NCBI GenBank assembly: GCA_965250245.1
Contig: OZ252296.1
Span: 5,084,001 to 5,148,000, forward strand
Length of the DNA stretch: 64,000 nt
From: JABDIP01 sp965250245
GTDB taxonomy: Bacteria; Pseudomonadota; Alphaproteobacteria; DSM-16000; Inquilinaceae
Direction: 5' to 3'
Shown here: one piece after another, positions 32,305 through 43,281 of the stretch
How the letters are laid out: every line of letters starts with the position of its first letter
How positions within the stretch are numbered: position 1 is the first letter of the stretch
Program-made: the position numbers and the translations under genes
The notes under the pieces: model-generated
What the model saw: only the letters and a program-made list of their open reading frames with translations
Databases searched by the model: none
Told to the model about the DNA's origin: nothing

Positions 32305-34332
32305 TCAGTTCCCGCCGAACAGGCGGTCCAGCAGGCCGCCGATGCCGCCCCCACCGCTGCTGGCGGGCTCGGCCGAGGCGACCGGGGTTTGCGGGCCGAC
32401 GCCGGGCAGCGCGTGCGGCGGCACGCCGCGATGGGCCGACAGCATGAAGTCGCGCCAGATGCGCGCCGGCAGGCCGCTGCCGGAGACGCCGTTCATCGGC
32501 GAGCCGTCATCATTGCCGACCCACACCCCGACGATCAGATCGGCGGTGAAGCCGACGAACCAGGCGTCGCGGTTGTCCTGGCTGGTGCCGGTCTTGCCGG
32601 CCGCCGGCCGGTCGAGCTGGGCGCCGCGGCCGGTGCCGTAGAGCATCACGTGCTCCAGCATCCGGTTCAGCTCCCAGACATGCCAGGGGCGGATCATCTC
32701 CGCCGCCCCGTCGCCCTGGCGGACATAGACCGTGGTGCCCTCGTCGATGCTCTCGATCGCCGAGATGCCGTAGGGCCAGAGCGGCCGCCCCTCGCGCAGC
32801 AGGGCGCCATAGGCGGCGGTCAGCTCCAGCAGGGTCACCTCGCTGGAGCCCAAGGCCAGGGTCAGGTCGCGGCGCAGATCGGCGGTGATGCCGAGCCGGC
32901 GGGCGACGTCGATGGCGTTGTCGACTCCGGTCTCCTCCAGCACCCGCACCGAGGCGGAGTTGACCGAGTTCGCCAGGGCGTCGAGCGCGGTGATGTAGCC
33001 GCGATAGGTGTCGTCGAAATTGCGCGGTGTGTAGCCGGCGATGTCGATCGGCGCGTCGAGGATCTGCATGTCCGGCCGCAGGCCACGCTCGAGGCCCGCC
33101 AGGTAGATGATCGGCTTGAAGGCCGAGCCGGGCTGGCGCAGCGCCTGGACGGCGCGGTTGAACTGGCTGGTGCCGTAGGACCGGCCGCCGACCATGGCGC
33201 GGATCTCGCCGCCGGGGCTGAGCGCGATCAGCGCGGCCTGGCCGGCGCTGGCGGGCCCGCCCTCGCGGTCGAGATAGTTGTTCACGATGCGCTCGGCCGC
33301 GCTCTGCAGGGCCGGGTCCAGGGTGGTGCGCACCACCAGGTCACCCTGGTCGAAGCCGACGAAATCGGACATGCGCTCGGCGACCCAATCGGCGAAGTAA
33401 CGGCCGCCGCCGCCATCGGTCGGCCGGCGCCGGGGCAGGGGCGGCAGATCGCGCACCCGCTCCACATGGTCGGCGCTGACATAGCCCTCCTCGACCATGG
33501 CCGCGAGCACGAGGTCGGCGCGCTGCTGGGCCAGTTCCGGCGAGCGGGTCGGGGCGTAGCGGGACGGCGCCTTCAGCAGGCCGGCCAGCATCGCCGACTG
33601 CTCCAGGCTGATATCGGTAACCGGCACGCCGAAATAGGTCCAGGCGGCGGCATCGACGCCATAGGTGCCCGCACCCATATAGACCCGGTTCAGATAGGCG
33701 GCGAGGATCTCGTCCTTGCTGAAACGCAGCTCCAGCCACAGCGCCAGCAGCGCCTCCTGGGCCTTGCGGCGCAGGGTGCGGTCCGGCGTCAGGAAGAGGT
33801 TCTTGGCGAGCTGCTGGGTGATCGTGGAGCCGCCCTGGACCAGCCGTCCGGCGCGGATATTGGCCACCATCGCCCGGGCGATGCCGATCGGATCGATGCC
33901 GGGATGCCAGTAGAAGCGCCGGTCCTCCGTCGCCAGCACCGCCTGGATCAGATGGTCCGGCATCTCCTCAAGGCCGACCCGGTCGCCCTGCAAATCGCCG
34001 AAGCGATGCACCGGCGCGCCGTTGGCGGCCAGCAGCATCACGACCGGCCGGCGGTCGGGGACCACCGCATCCTCGAAATCGGGCAGGGTGAAGACCAGCC
34101 AGGCGGTGATCGCCACCAGCAGGGTGGTGCCGGCGCCGACGGCGTACAGGCCCCATTTCAGCACCCGCCGCCAGGTCGGCGTCGCCCCGCGCCGCCGGCC
34201 ACGCCGGGACGATCCGCGGCGCGAGGAGCGGCGCGGGCCGGGCTTGGCGCGGCTGATCGTGCGGCTGACGGCGCGTCGTGCGCGACGCGACAGCGAGCCG
34301 GTACGTGATGCCATTGTTCGACGGGTCCCCAT
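32305..34332 (-). CDS. penicillin-binding protein 1A
   Basis: 675 residues from the ATG at 34332, or 669 from 34314. A very basic Arg/Ser-rich cytoplasmic tail of ~55 residues precedes one membrane anchor (WGLYAVGAGTTLLVAITAWLVF). The glycosyltransferase domain shows EDRRFYWHPGIDPIG with the catalytic Glu, and QGGSTITQQLAKNLFLT. The transpeptidase has the SxxK Ser in RQPGSAFKPIIYLAG, SVN in ALANSVNSASV and KTG in AAGKTGTSQDNRDAWFVGF. It polymerises and cross-links peptidoglycan. It ends in Pro/Ser/Gly-rich sequence. Confidence 0.93.
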   Translation of the reverse strand: MGTRRTMASRTGSLSRRARRAVSRTISRAKPGPRRSSRRGSSRRGRRRGATPTWRRVLKWGLYAVGAGTTLLVAITAWLVFTLPDFEDAVVPDRRPVVMLLAANGAPVHRFGDLQGDRVGLEEMPDHLIQAVLATEDRRFYWHPGIDPIGIARAMVANIRAGRLVQGGSTITQQLAKNLFLTPDRTLRRKAQEALLALWLELRFSKDEILAAYLNRVYMGAGTYGVDAAAWTYFGVPVTDISLEQSAMLAGLLKAPSRYAPTRSPELAQQRADLVLAAMVEEGYVSADHVERVRDLPPLPRRRPTDGGGGRYFADWVAERMSDFVGFDQGDLVVRTTLDPALQSAAERIVNNYLDREGGPASAGQAALIALSPGGEIRAMVGGRSYGTSQFNRAVQALRQPGSAFKPIIYLAGLERGLRPDMQILDAPIDIAGYTPRNFDDTYRGYITALDALANSVNSASVRVLEETGVDNAIDVARRLGITADLRRDLTLALGSSEVTLLELTAAYGALLREGRPLWPYGISAIESIDEGTTVYVRQGDGAAEMIRPWHVWELNRMLEHVMLYGTGRGAQLDRPAAGKTGTSQDNRDAWFVGFTADLIVGVWVGNDDGSPMNGVSGSGLPARIWRDFMLSAHRGVPPHALPGVGPQTPVASAEPASSGGGGIGGLLDRLFGGN

Positions 34333-34422
34333 GACCTTTATGGTCTTATGAATTCCGCGCAATCTTGTGGAGAATTACGGCGATTTGAAGAAACCGGAGC
34401 GCCTTCCGCGCCAACCCCTTGA

Positions 34423-34505
34423 TGTCATTGCGAGGAGCGGAGCGACGCGGCAATCCACTGAATGCCGATGGAGTGGATTGCTTCGCCTTCGGCTCGCAAT
34501 GACGG
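34423..34505. repeat. inverted repeat TGTCATTGCGAGGAGCGGAGCGACG type
   Basis: TGTCATTGCGAGGAGCGGAG...GGCAATCCACT is mirrored by AGTGGATTGCTTCGCCTTCGGCTCGCAATGAC. The arms are about 35 bases with several mismatches and ~10 bases between. This repeat family is known from many bacteria. It lies between the PBP1A and VTT-family genes, so it may also be part of the 3' end of the VTT transcript. Confidence 0.85.
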
Positions 34506-34522
34506 GATGGGGTGGCGCCGGT

Positions 34523-35227
34523 TCAGGCCGTCCGGCGGCGCCAGCGGCGGGTGGCGATCCACATGGCGACCAGGGCGATCGCCACGACCACCCAGACCCA
34601 GAGGGGGGCGTCCACGAGCTGGTGGCCGAGCAGGACGCTGAGGATGGTCAGGGGCAGGATGCCGACCGCGGTGGTCCACAGGAAGACCGGCCATTTCACG
34701 CCGGCCAAGCCCGCCGCGTAGTTGATCAGGTTGAACGAGATCACCGGGATCAGCCGGGCCATCAGCAGCGCCATGGCGCCCTGGTCCGCCTCCCAGTTCT
34801 GCAGCGCGTCCCAGTGGCGTGCCGGCACCACCCGGCGGACCAGCGGCTGGCCGAGCCAGCGGGCTAGCGCGAAGGAGATGATCGCGCCCAGCATGGCCCC
34901 GACCCAGGTCAGCACGATCCCCCAGAAGCCACCGAACACCATGCCGTTGGCCATGGCGATGATCTCCGCCGGCAGCGGCACGAAGGAGTGCAGGATCATG
35001 ATGACGATCGAGCCGACGGCGCTCCACATCCCCCAGGAGCGGATCAGCGCCTCGATCGTGTCGAGGGACATCTCCACATCGCCCAGGTCGAGCGCGTGCC
35101 AGAGCGCGAAGGCAAGCAGCCCCAGCACGACCACGCACGCCAGGCACAGCCCGACCATGCGGGCGATCCAGGGTGCGGTGCGGTCCTCCGACCCGCTCTG
35201 TGTGACGTTGTCGTCCGTCATTGTCAT
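34523..35227 (-). CDS. VTT/TVP38 (DedA-like) inner-membrane protein
   Basis: 234 residues from the ATG at 35227; a second ATG is two codons on. The Arg-rich upstream open frame is rejected. About six hydrophobic segments. The VTT domain signature is visible: VPLPAEIIAMANGMVFGGFWGIVLTWVGAMLGAIISFALARWLG and then MARLIPVISFNLINYAAGLAGVKWPVFLWTTAVG. Proteins of this superfamily are linked to lipid scrambling or small-solute movement; its role here is unknown. Confidence 0.88.
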   Translation of the reverse strand: MTMTDDNVTQSGSEDRTAPWIARMVGLCLACVVVLGLLAFALWHALDLGDVEMSLDTIEALIRSWGMWSAVGSIVIMILHSFVPLPAEIIAMANGMVFGGFWGIVLTWVGAMLGAIISFALARWLGQPLVRRVVPARHWDALQNWEADQGAMALLMARLIPVISFNLINYAAGLAGVKWPVFLWTTAVGILPLTILSVLLGHQLVDAPLWVWVVVAIALVAMWIATRRWRRRTA

Positions 35228-35395
35228 TCGGCCAGGCGCCGCGCGACGCCCCGGGTGAGGCCGCGCGAATCCATTCCGCTCGCCCATGCGCATCCGCCCA
35301 TCGGACGACCGGACAGCCCAGGATACCGATGATCGGCAACAAACGGATGAATGGCGACTCACGAACCCGTTATGCCGGTGTGAGCCTCGCGCCGG

Positions 35396-37813
<2,418 letters not shown>

Positions 37814-37891
37814 GGAGTCTTTCTTTCACATCAGGCCGCCGCTGAGAGGACGGCCAAGGAACGTTATGCCAGCGAATTTGGACCAAACCCT

Positions 37892-37984
37892 GTCGTCATT
37901 CCCGCGAAGGCGGGACTCCAGAGTTCCCGATGTGCCAGCCGCGCCGGCGGGATTCCTGGATTCCCGCTTTCGCGGGAATGACGA
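37892..37984. repeat. inverted repeat GTCATTCCCGCGAAGGCGGGA type
   Basis: GTCGTCATTCCCGCGAAGGCGGGACTCCA (37892-37920) is mirrored by TGGATTCCCGCTTTCGCGGGAATGACGA (37957-37984). It sits in the 224-base gap between recF and gyrB, where it could attenuate recF read-through. It is the same family as 6087-6169 and 32106-32200. Confidence 0.85.
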
Positions 37985-38037
37985 TCTGGTGGTTGTGGTC
38001 AGGATCCAGAATTGCAGGCTTCATTCTTCACTCAACT

Positions 38038-39243
38038 TCATGCGGCGCCGCCGATCCGGCCGTCCTCGACGGTGAAGTGCAGCGCCCGGTCACCGAGCGC
38101 CGCGAACAGCTCCGGGTCGGTGCCGGTCAGCCAGGCCTGGGCGCCGAGCGCCACGATCTCCTCGAACAGGGCGGCGCGACGGCGGCGGTCCAGATGGGCG
38201 GCGATCTCGTCCAGAAGCAGCAGCGGCGGGGCGCCGCGCTCGGCCGCCAGCAGCCGGGCGTTGGCCAGGACGATACCGATCAGCAGCGCCTTCTGCTCGC
38301 CCGTCGAGCAGTCGGATGCGGGCAGGTCCTTGCCGGCGTGGCGCACCAGCAGGTCGCCGCGATGGGGCCCGTCGGCGGCCCCGCCGGCGACCGCGTCGAC
38401 CGGCCGGGTCTCTTTCAGCCGGGCCCGGAAGCGGTCCTCGACCGCCAGTGCCGGATCGTCGCCGAGCCACGTCTCCACCGCGCCGGACAGGGCGAGCTCG
38501 GCCCGCGGGAACAGGTCGTCGCCGGCCGCGCCGCCAAATTCGGCGATGCTCTCGGCGGCGCGCAGCCTCTCGACCATTTCGCGCCGGGCGGCGGCGATGG
38601 CGACGGCGTCGGCGGCCATGGTGTCTTCCAGCGCGTCGAGCCAGGCCGGGTCGGGACGGCCATCCTTGAGCAGCCTGGCCCGTTCCCTGAGCGCCTGCTC
38701 ATAGGCCGTGAGGTGGCCGGCATGGTCGGGATGGAAGTTGAACACGAGCCGGTCGAGGAAGCGCCGGCGGTTGCCGGAGCCTTCCAGGAACAGCCGGTCG
38801 AGCTGCGGCGTCAGCCAGGTCAGGGTGACATGCGACCCGAGCGCCGCCTGGCTGTCGGCCGGCCGCCCGTCGATGCGCACCAGCCGGCGGCTGCCGCCGT
38901 TCTCCAGAACCGCCGGATCGAGCCCGGTGCCGATCGAGACCGTGCCGGCCGGCGTCTGAATCTCCGCGGCGATGCCCCAGGCGGTGCCGGCCGGCGCCTG
39001 TCGGCGGCCAACATCGGCCAGGGCGGCACGGCGCAGACCGCGCCCCGGCGCCAGGAAGGACAGGGCCTCCAACAGGTTGGTCTTGCCGGCGCCGTTCGGC
39101 CCGGTCAGCACCACCGGCCGGCCGTCGCTCTCCACCCGCGCCCGCTCATAGCAGCGGAACTGGGTGACGGTCAGACGGCGGACCGCCAGAGCCGGTGCGC
39201 CCGCCTCTTCGGTCATCGTCGCAATCTGAGCCTGGTGTCCCAT
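38038..39243 (-). CDS. recF: DNA replication and repair protein RecF
   Basis: 401 residues from the ATG at 39243; the Met at 39216 (MTEEAGAPALAVRRL) is an equally plausible start. Walker A is VLTGPNGAGKTNLLEALSFLAPGRGLR, the ABC-like signature is DCSTGEQKALLIGIVLANA, and Walker B is PPLLLLDEIAAHLD. It helps load RecA at single-strand gaps. The gene begins 22 bases after the dnaN stop and is presumably cotranscribed. Confidence 0.96.
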   Translation of the reverse strand: MGHQAQIATMTEEAGAPALAVRRLTVTQFRCYERARVESDGRPVVLTGPNGAGKTNLLEALSFLAPGRGLRRAALADVGRRQAPAGTAWGIAAEIQTPAGTVSIGTGLDPAVLENGGSRRLVRIDGRPADSQAALGSHVTLTWLTPQLDRLFLEGSGNRRRFLDRLVFNFHPDHAGHLTAYEQALRERARLLKDGRPDPAWLDALEDTMAADAVAIAAARREMVERLRAAESIAEFGGAAGDDLFPRAELALSGAVETWLGDDPALAVEDRFRARLKETRPVDAVAGGAADGPHRGDLLVRHAGKDLPASDCSTGEQKALLIGIVLANARLLAAERGAPPLLLLDEIAAHLDRRRRAALFEEIVALGAQAWLTGTDPELFAALGDRALHFTVEDGRIGGAA

Positions 39244-39265
39244 GGGCGCCGGTGGCGGCCGGCAA

Positions 39266-40384
39266 TCACACGCGCATCGGCATCAGCACGTAGAGTGCGC
39301 TGCCGTCGGCGACATCGCGGATGATGGTCGGGGAGCCGGCATCCTTCATCACGAAGCGGGCGCCGTCGCCTTCGATCTGCCGGGTGATGTCGAGCAGGTA
39401 GCTGGAGTTGAAGCCGATCTCGAAGGACGGGCCGCCATAGACGATCTCGACCTCCTCGTCGGCGCTGCCCTGGTCGGCGCTGGTGGCCGAGAGCACCAGC
39501 ATGCCCTCGTTGATGCCCAGCTTCACCGCCCGGCTCTTCTCCGTCGAGATGGTCGAGACCCGATCGACCGCGGCGGCGAAGGTCTCCGCGTCCACCTCCA
39601 TGGTCTTGTCGTTGTCGGACGGGATGACCCGCTCATAGTCCGGGAAGGTCCCGTCGATCAGCTTCGAGGTCAGCACGACGCTGTCGAAGGCGAACCGGAC
39701 CTTGGTGTCGCTGAGCTGGACGTCGATATCCTCGGCGGTCTCGTCGGCCAGCTTGCGCAGCTCCGCGGTCGTCTTGCGCGGGATGATGACGCCGGGCATC
39801 TCCTCCGCCCCGGCCGGCAGCGGCATCTCCACCCGCGCCAAGCGGTGGCCGTCGGTGGCGACGGCGCGCAGGACCGTGACGTCCTCGGCCTCGCCGGCAT
39901 GCAGGTAGATGCCGTTCAGGTAGTAGCGGGTCTCCTCGGTGGAGATGGCGAAGCGGGTGCGATCGACCAGCATGCGCAGATCGCCGGCGGTCAGGGCGAA
40001 TCGCACCGGCAGCTCGCCGCCGGCCATGGACGGGAAATCCTCCACCGGCAGGCAGCCCAGCCGGAAGGTCGAGCGCCCGGCCCGCAGGGTCATGGAGCCG
40101 CTGTCGCCGCTGACCTCCAGCTCGACCTGGCTGCCGTCGGGCAGCTTGCGGACGATGTCATGCATGGTGTGGGCGGGCACCGTGGTGGCGCCGGCGGTGT
40201 GCACCTCGGCGGGCACCGATTCGACGATCTCCACATCCATGTCCGTCGCCGTCAGCCCCAATGTCCCGCCCTCGGCGCGCATCAGCACGTTGGACAGGAT
40301 GGGGATGGTGTTCCGCCTCTCGACCACGCTCTGCACGTGCCCGAGTCCCTTCATGAGAGCGGCGCGTTCGATCGTCAATTTCAT
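39266..40384 (-). CDS. dnaN: DNA polymerase III sliding clamp (beta subunit)
   Basis: 372 residues, normal for the clamp. It starts MKLTIERAALMKGLGHVQSVVERRNTIPILSNVLM and shows LRAVATDGHRLARVEMPL and the C-terminal ending ALYVLMPMRV, all conserved. It forms the dimeric ring that tethers polymerase III to DNA. It is first of dnaN-recF-gyrB; the 217-base upstream gap to the divergent ion-channel gene should carry its promoter. dnaA, often directly upstream of dnaN in other bacteria, is 16.5 kb away here. Confidence 0.98.
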   Translation of the reverse strand: MKLTIERAALMKGLGHVQSVVERRNTIPILSNVLMRAEGGTLGLTATDMDVEIVESVPAEVHTAGATTVPAHTMHDIVRKLPDGSQVELEVSGDSGSMTLRAGRSTFRLGCLPVEDFPSMAGGELPVRFALTAGDLRMLVDRTRFAISTEETRYYLNGIYLHAGEAEDVTVLRAVATDGHRLARVEMPLPAGAEEMPGVIIPRKTTAELRKLADETAEDIDVQLSDTKVRFAFDSVVLTSKLIDGTFPDYERVIPSDNDKTMEVDAETFAAAVDRVSTISTEKSRAVKLGINEGMLVLSATSADQGSADEEVEIVYGGPSFEIGFNSSYLLDITRQIEGDGARFVMKDAGSPTIIRDVADGSALYVLMPMRV

Positions 40385-40601
40385 GTGGAGTGCTTCATCA
40401 TCTTCGGCGTTGGGAGGGCGGCCATCGCATCTCGTGCCGGATTGGTCGCCGCGCCGGCTTTTCGCTTGTTTGTGATACTCTTGGCCGCCGAACCGGGCGG
40501 GGCGCTAGTATAGACCAAAGCGCCGCGTCCCCTAACAGTTTTCGCGGTGCGGGAAGCAAGCGCAGGACCCCTGAATTCGGCCGCGGCCGGGCACCATCCA
40601 G

Positions 40602-41795
40602 ATGCACATCTCCACCCGACTCTACGTCCATGAAATGCTGGACGGACAGCGCAAGCATGGCGGCCTGTTCCTGGCCACCGACGTGGTGCTGTGCACCCTG
40701 ATCCTGTTGAACGTGGCGGCTGTGGTGCTGGAGACGCTGCCTGGCTGGACGCAGCGCTACGGCGCCTGGTTCATCGGCATCGAACTGGTCTCGATCACCA
40801 TCTTCACCATCGAATACGGCCTGAGGATCTGGTCCTGCGTGGAGGACCGGCGGCACGATTACCGCCACCCGGTCAAGGGCCGGCTGCGCTATGCGGTCAC
40901 GCCGCTGGCGCTGGTCGACCTGCTGGCGGTGCTGCCCTCGCTGCTCTATTTCCTGATCCCGTTCGACCTGCGGATCCTGCGCCTGGTGCGGCTGATCCGG
41001 CTGCTCAAGATCACCCGCTACTCGCCGGCGCTCCGGTCGCTGGGGGCGGTGTTCAAGGCCGAATCACGATCGATCCTGGGCGCCGTCATGCTGATGATGA
41101 TGGCGGTGCTGCTCGCCTCCTCGGTCATGTACATCCTCGAGCGGCATGTGCAGCCCGACGTGTTCGGCAGCATCCCCCAGGCAATGTGGTGGGGCGTGGT
41201 GACCCTGACCACGGTCGGCTATGGCGACGTCACCCCGGTCACACCGCTGGGCAAGGTGTTCGGCGCCATGGTGACGATCTTCGGCATCGGCATCTTCGCC
41301 CTGCCCACGGCGATCCTGGCGGCCGGATTCGCCCGCGAGCTGGGCAAGCAGGATTTCGTCGTCACGGTCGCCCGCGTCGCCAAGGTCCCGGTCTTCAGCG
41401 GGCTGGATCCGGTAATCCTGGCGGAGATCGCCGCCCTGCTGACGCCGGTCACCGCGCCCAACCGATACACCGTGGTGCGCCGGGGCGAGGAGGGCTCGGC
41501 GCTCTATTTCATCGTCCAGGGCCAGGTCGAGGTGGAGCTGCCCCATGGCGCTGTTCAGCTCGGCCCGGGCGAGTTCTTCGGCGAGATGTCGCTGCTGTTC
41601 GGGCTGGACCGCCGCAACGCCACCATCAGCACCCTGTCCCACTGCCAGTTCCTGGTGCTGGAGGCGCCGGATTTCCGCGACCTGGCCAAGCGGGTGCCGG
41701 AACTGCAGGAGCGCTTCGACGAGGTCGCCCGCCGCCGGGAGGCGGACAACCGGTTCCACGATCCGGCGAAGAAAGCGGCCCAGAGCGGCGATTGA
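40602..41795 (+). CDS. voltage-sensor K+ channel with cyclic-nucleotide-binding domain
   Basis: 397 residues with six membrane helices. The S4 helix has regularly spaced arginines (LRILRLVRLIRLLKITRYSPALRS), and the pore has the K+ selectivity filter TLTTVGYGDVTPVTPLGK. The C-terminal cyclic-nucleotide-binding domain is seen in FIVQGQVEVELPHGAVQLGPGEFFGEMSLLFGLDRRNATISTL, with the phosphate-binding FGE and Arg. The architecture is that of the MlotiK1/SthK class of prokaryotic cyclic-nucleotide-gated channels. It is divergent from dnaN. Confidence 0.92.
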   Translation: MHISTRLYVHEMLDGQRKHGGLFLATDVVLCTLILLNVAAVVLETLPGWTQRYGAWFIGIELVSITIFTIEYGLRIWSCVEDRRHDYRHPVKGRLRYAVTPLALVDLLAVLPSLLYFLIPFDLRILRLVRLIRLLKITRYSPALRSLGAVFKAESRSILGAVMLMMMAVLLASSVMYILERHVQPDVFGSIPQAMWWGVVTLTTVGYGDVTPVTPLGKVFGAMVTIFGIGIFALPTAILAAGFARELGKQDFVVTVARVAKVPVFSGLDPVILAEIAALLTPVTAPNRYTVVRRGEEGSALYFIVQGQVEVELPHGAVQLGPGEFFGEMSLLFGLDRRNATISTLSHCQFLVLEAPDFRDLAKRVPELQERFDEVARRREADNRFHDPAKKAAQSGD

Positions 41796-41805
41796 GGCGG
41801 GCGGT

Positions 41806-42687
41806 TCAGCGAATGGCCACCGCGACCAGCCGCGCCAGCTTGTCCGGATTGCGCATGATGAAGATGTCCGTTGCCAGACCGGCCACGTCATAGCCGAAGG
41901 TGACCGCCGCCACCGTCGCCCCATCCTGCTCCAGCACAAAGCCGCCGGCACCGTTGATGTCGGCCGGCCGCCACCCGAAGTCCATCCAGTATCGGCTGAG
42001 GCGATCGGACAGGAAGGCCATGACGGGCGTCTTGCCCTCCAGGGTCTCGAGGAGGGCCGGGACACGGCCGCCGCCATCGGTGCTCAACCGCACTTCGCCG
42101 GAGAGCAGGGCCGCCAACGGGCCGGCATCGCCGCTGGTCACGGCGGAGCGGAACGCCGCCAGCAGCGCCTCCTGCCGGTCCGGCGGGGCGACGTGCCGGA
42201 TTTCCGCCCGTCCGACATGGGCGCGGGCGCGGGAGACCAGCTTGCGGCATGCGGCCTGCTCGATTTCCAGGGTGGCCGCCACTTCGCCATAGGGCATGTC
42301 GAAGATCTCGCGCAGCAAGTAGGCGGCCCGCTCCTTCGGCGTCAGCCGCTCGAGCATGAGCAGGAAGGCGGTGGTCAGAGAGCCGGCGAGCGCAGCGTCC
42401 GCCTCCGGGGGCTCCGCCGTCTGCACCGGTTCCGGCAGCCAGGCGCCGACATAGTCGACGCGGCTGCGATTGGCCGACCGCAGCAGGTCGAGGCAGCGGC
42501 GGGTGCACACCGTGGTCAGCCAGGCCTGGGCGTTGTCGATCCGGCGCGGGTCGGTGCCGGACCATTTGACATAAGTGTCCTGCACCGCGTCCTCGGCATC
42601 GGCCAGGGAGCCGAGGATGCGGTAGGCCAGGCCGAGGAGGCGCGGCCGCGCCTCCTCGAAGGTCCGGGCATCGGCCGCCGGCGCCAT
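41806..42687 (-). CDS. ECF41-family sigma factor with SnoaL-like C-terminal domain
   Basis: 293 residues. The sigma part has region 2 (RLLGLAYRILGSLADAEDAVQDTYVKW, AWLTTVCTRRCLDLLRSA) and region 4 (LTPKERAAYLLREIFDMPYGEVAATLEIEQAACRKLVSRARAHV). The remaining ~110 residues form a SnoaL-like domain (FRSAVTSGDAGPLAALLSGEVRLSTDGGGRV), the fused regulatory domain that defines ECF41 and replaces an anti-sigma factor. Its neighbour, a CxxC-containing AhpD-like protein, is the conserved ECF41 partner. The gene begins 1 base after that partner's stop, so the two are coupled and probably transcribed from the promoter at 43165-43191. Confidence 0.92.
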   Translation of the reverse strand: MAPAADARTFEEARPRLLGLAYRILGSLADAEDAVQDTYVKWSGTDPRRIDNAQAWLTTVCTRRCLDLLRSANRSRVDYVGAWLPEPVQTAEPPEADAALAGSLTTAFLLMLERLTPKERAAYLLREIFDMPYGEVAATLEIEQAACRKLVSRARAHVGRAEIRHVAPPDRQEALLAAFRSAVTSGDAGPLAALLSGEVRLSTDGGGRVPALLETLEGKTPVMAFLSDRLSRYWMDFGWRPADINGAGGFVLEQDGATVAAVTFGYDVAGLATDIFIMRNPDKLARLVAVAIR

Positions 42688-42688
42688 G

Positions 42689-43123
42689 TCAGTGCCTCGC
42701 GATGTTGATGCGGTTCCACAGGTTGATCATGGCGATCGTCACGGTCAGCACCGCGATCTCCTCGTCGGAGAAGTGTCGTTGCAGCCGGTCGCGCAACGGG
42801 CCGCGCTCGACATGGGGGTCCAGCCCGGTCAGCGCCTCGGTCCAGGCCAGCGCGGCGCGCTCCCGCTCGGTGAAAAGCGGCACCTGGTCCCAGACGATGA
42901 CCTGGTCCAGACGCTCGGCCGTCTCGCCGTCCTCCCGCGCCTCGCGGGTGTGCATCTCCACGCAGAAGCCGCAGCGGTTGATCTGCGACGCGCGCAGCCA
43001 GACCAGATGCTGAAGCCCGCGTTCGAGGCCGTGGCCGTCGATGGCCTGGTGCACGCCGCCCAGCGCCTGGATGATATCGGAGATTTCCTTCGGGTGTTGC
43101 ATCGCGTCGAGTCCTCTCGTCAT
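42689..43123 (-). CDS. carboxymuconolactone decarboxylase/AhpD-like protein, ECF41 partner
   Basis: 144 residues from the ATG at 43123; the Met at 43102 is an alternative. The redox motif is in INRCGFCVEMHTREAREDG (CxxC plus His), as in AhpD-like peroxidase partners, and the C-terminal SDEEIAVLTVTIAMINLWNRINIA is the family helix. ECF41 sigma genes are typically linked to such a gene (the COE genes: carboxymuconolactone decarboxylase, oxidoreductase or epimerase), which is usually their target. Physiological substrate is unknown. Confidence 0.9.
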   Translation of the reverse strand: MTRGLDAMQHPKEISDIIQALGGVHQAIDGHGLERGLQHLVWLRASQINRCGFCVEMHTREAREDGETAERLDQVIVWDQVPLFTERERAALAWTEALTGLDPHVERGPLRDRLQRHFSDEEIAVLTVTIAMINLWNRINIARH

Positions 43124-43164
43124 CGGCCATCGCGGCCGTGTTCGTTTCGGGGTCCTGCTTCCTT

Positions 43165-43191
43165 GACGATCGGGCCCGGCGGTTTGTGACG
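43165..43191 (-). promoter_or_regulatory. candidate ECF41-dependent promoter
   Basis: On the minus strand CGTCACA is followed by exactly 16 bases and then CGTC, close to the ECF41 consensus as I recall it (TGTCACA-N16-CGTC, with one mismatch in the first element). The -10 element lies 42 bases upstream of the AhpD-like gene's ATG, so the sigma factor would transcribe its own pair. Confidence 0.7.
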
Positions 43192-43281
43192 CGCCAATTC
43201 GAACATTGGGCGATTCCCATCCTGTCGCCGGCAGACGGACAATGCTCTACTGCCCCTTGTCGGCGACAGGGAGGATCACCC

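Noticed and set aside
32389..34308. 639-residue + strand open frame antisense to PBP1A
   Set aside because: Shadow of a GC-rich gene; the minus-strand product has all catalytic motifs of PBP1A.
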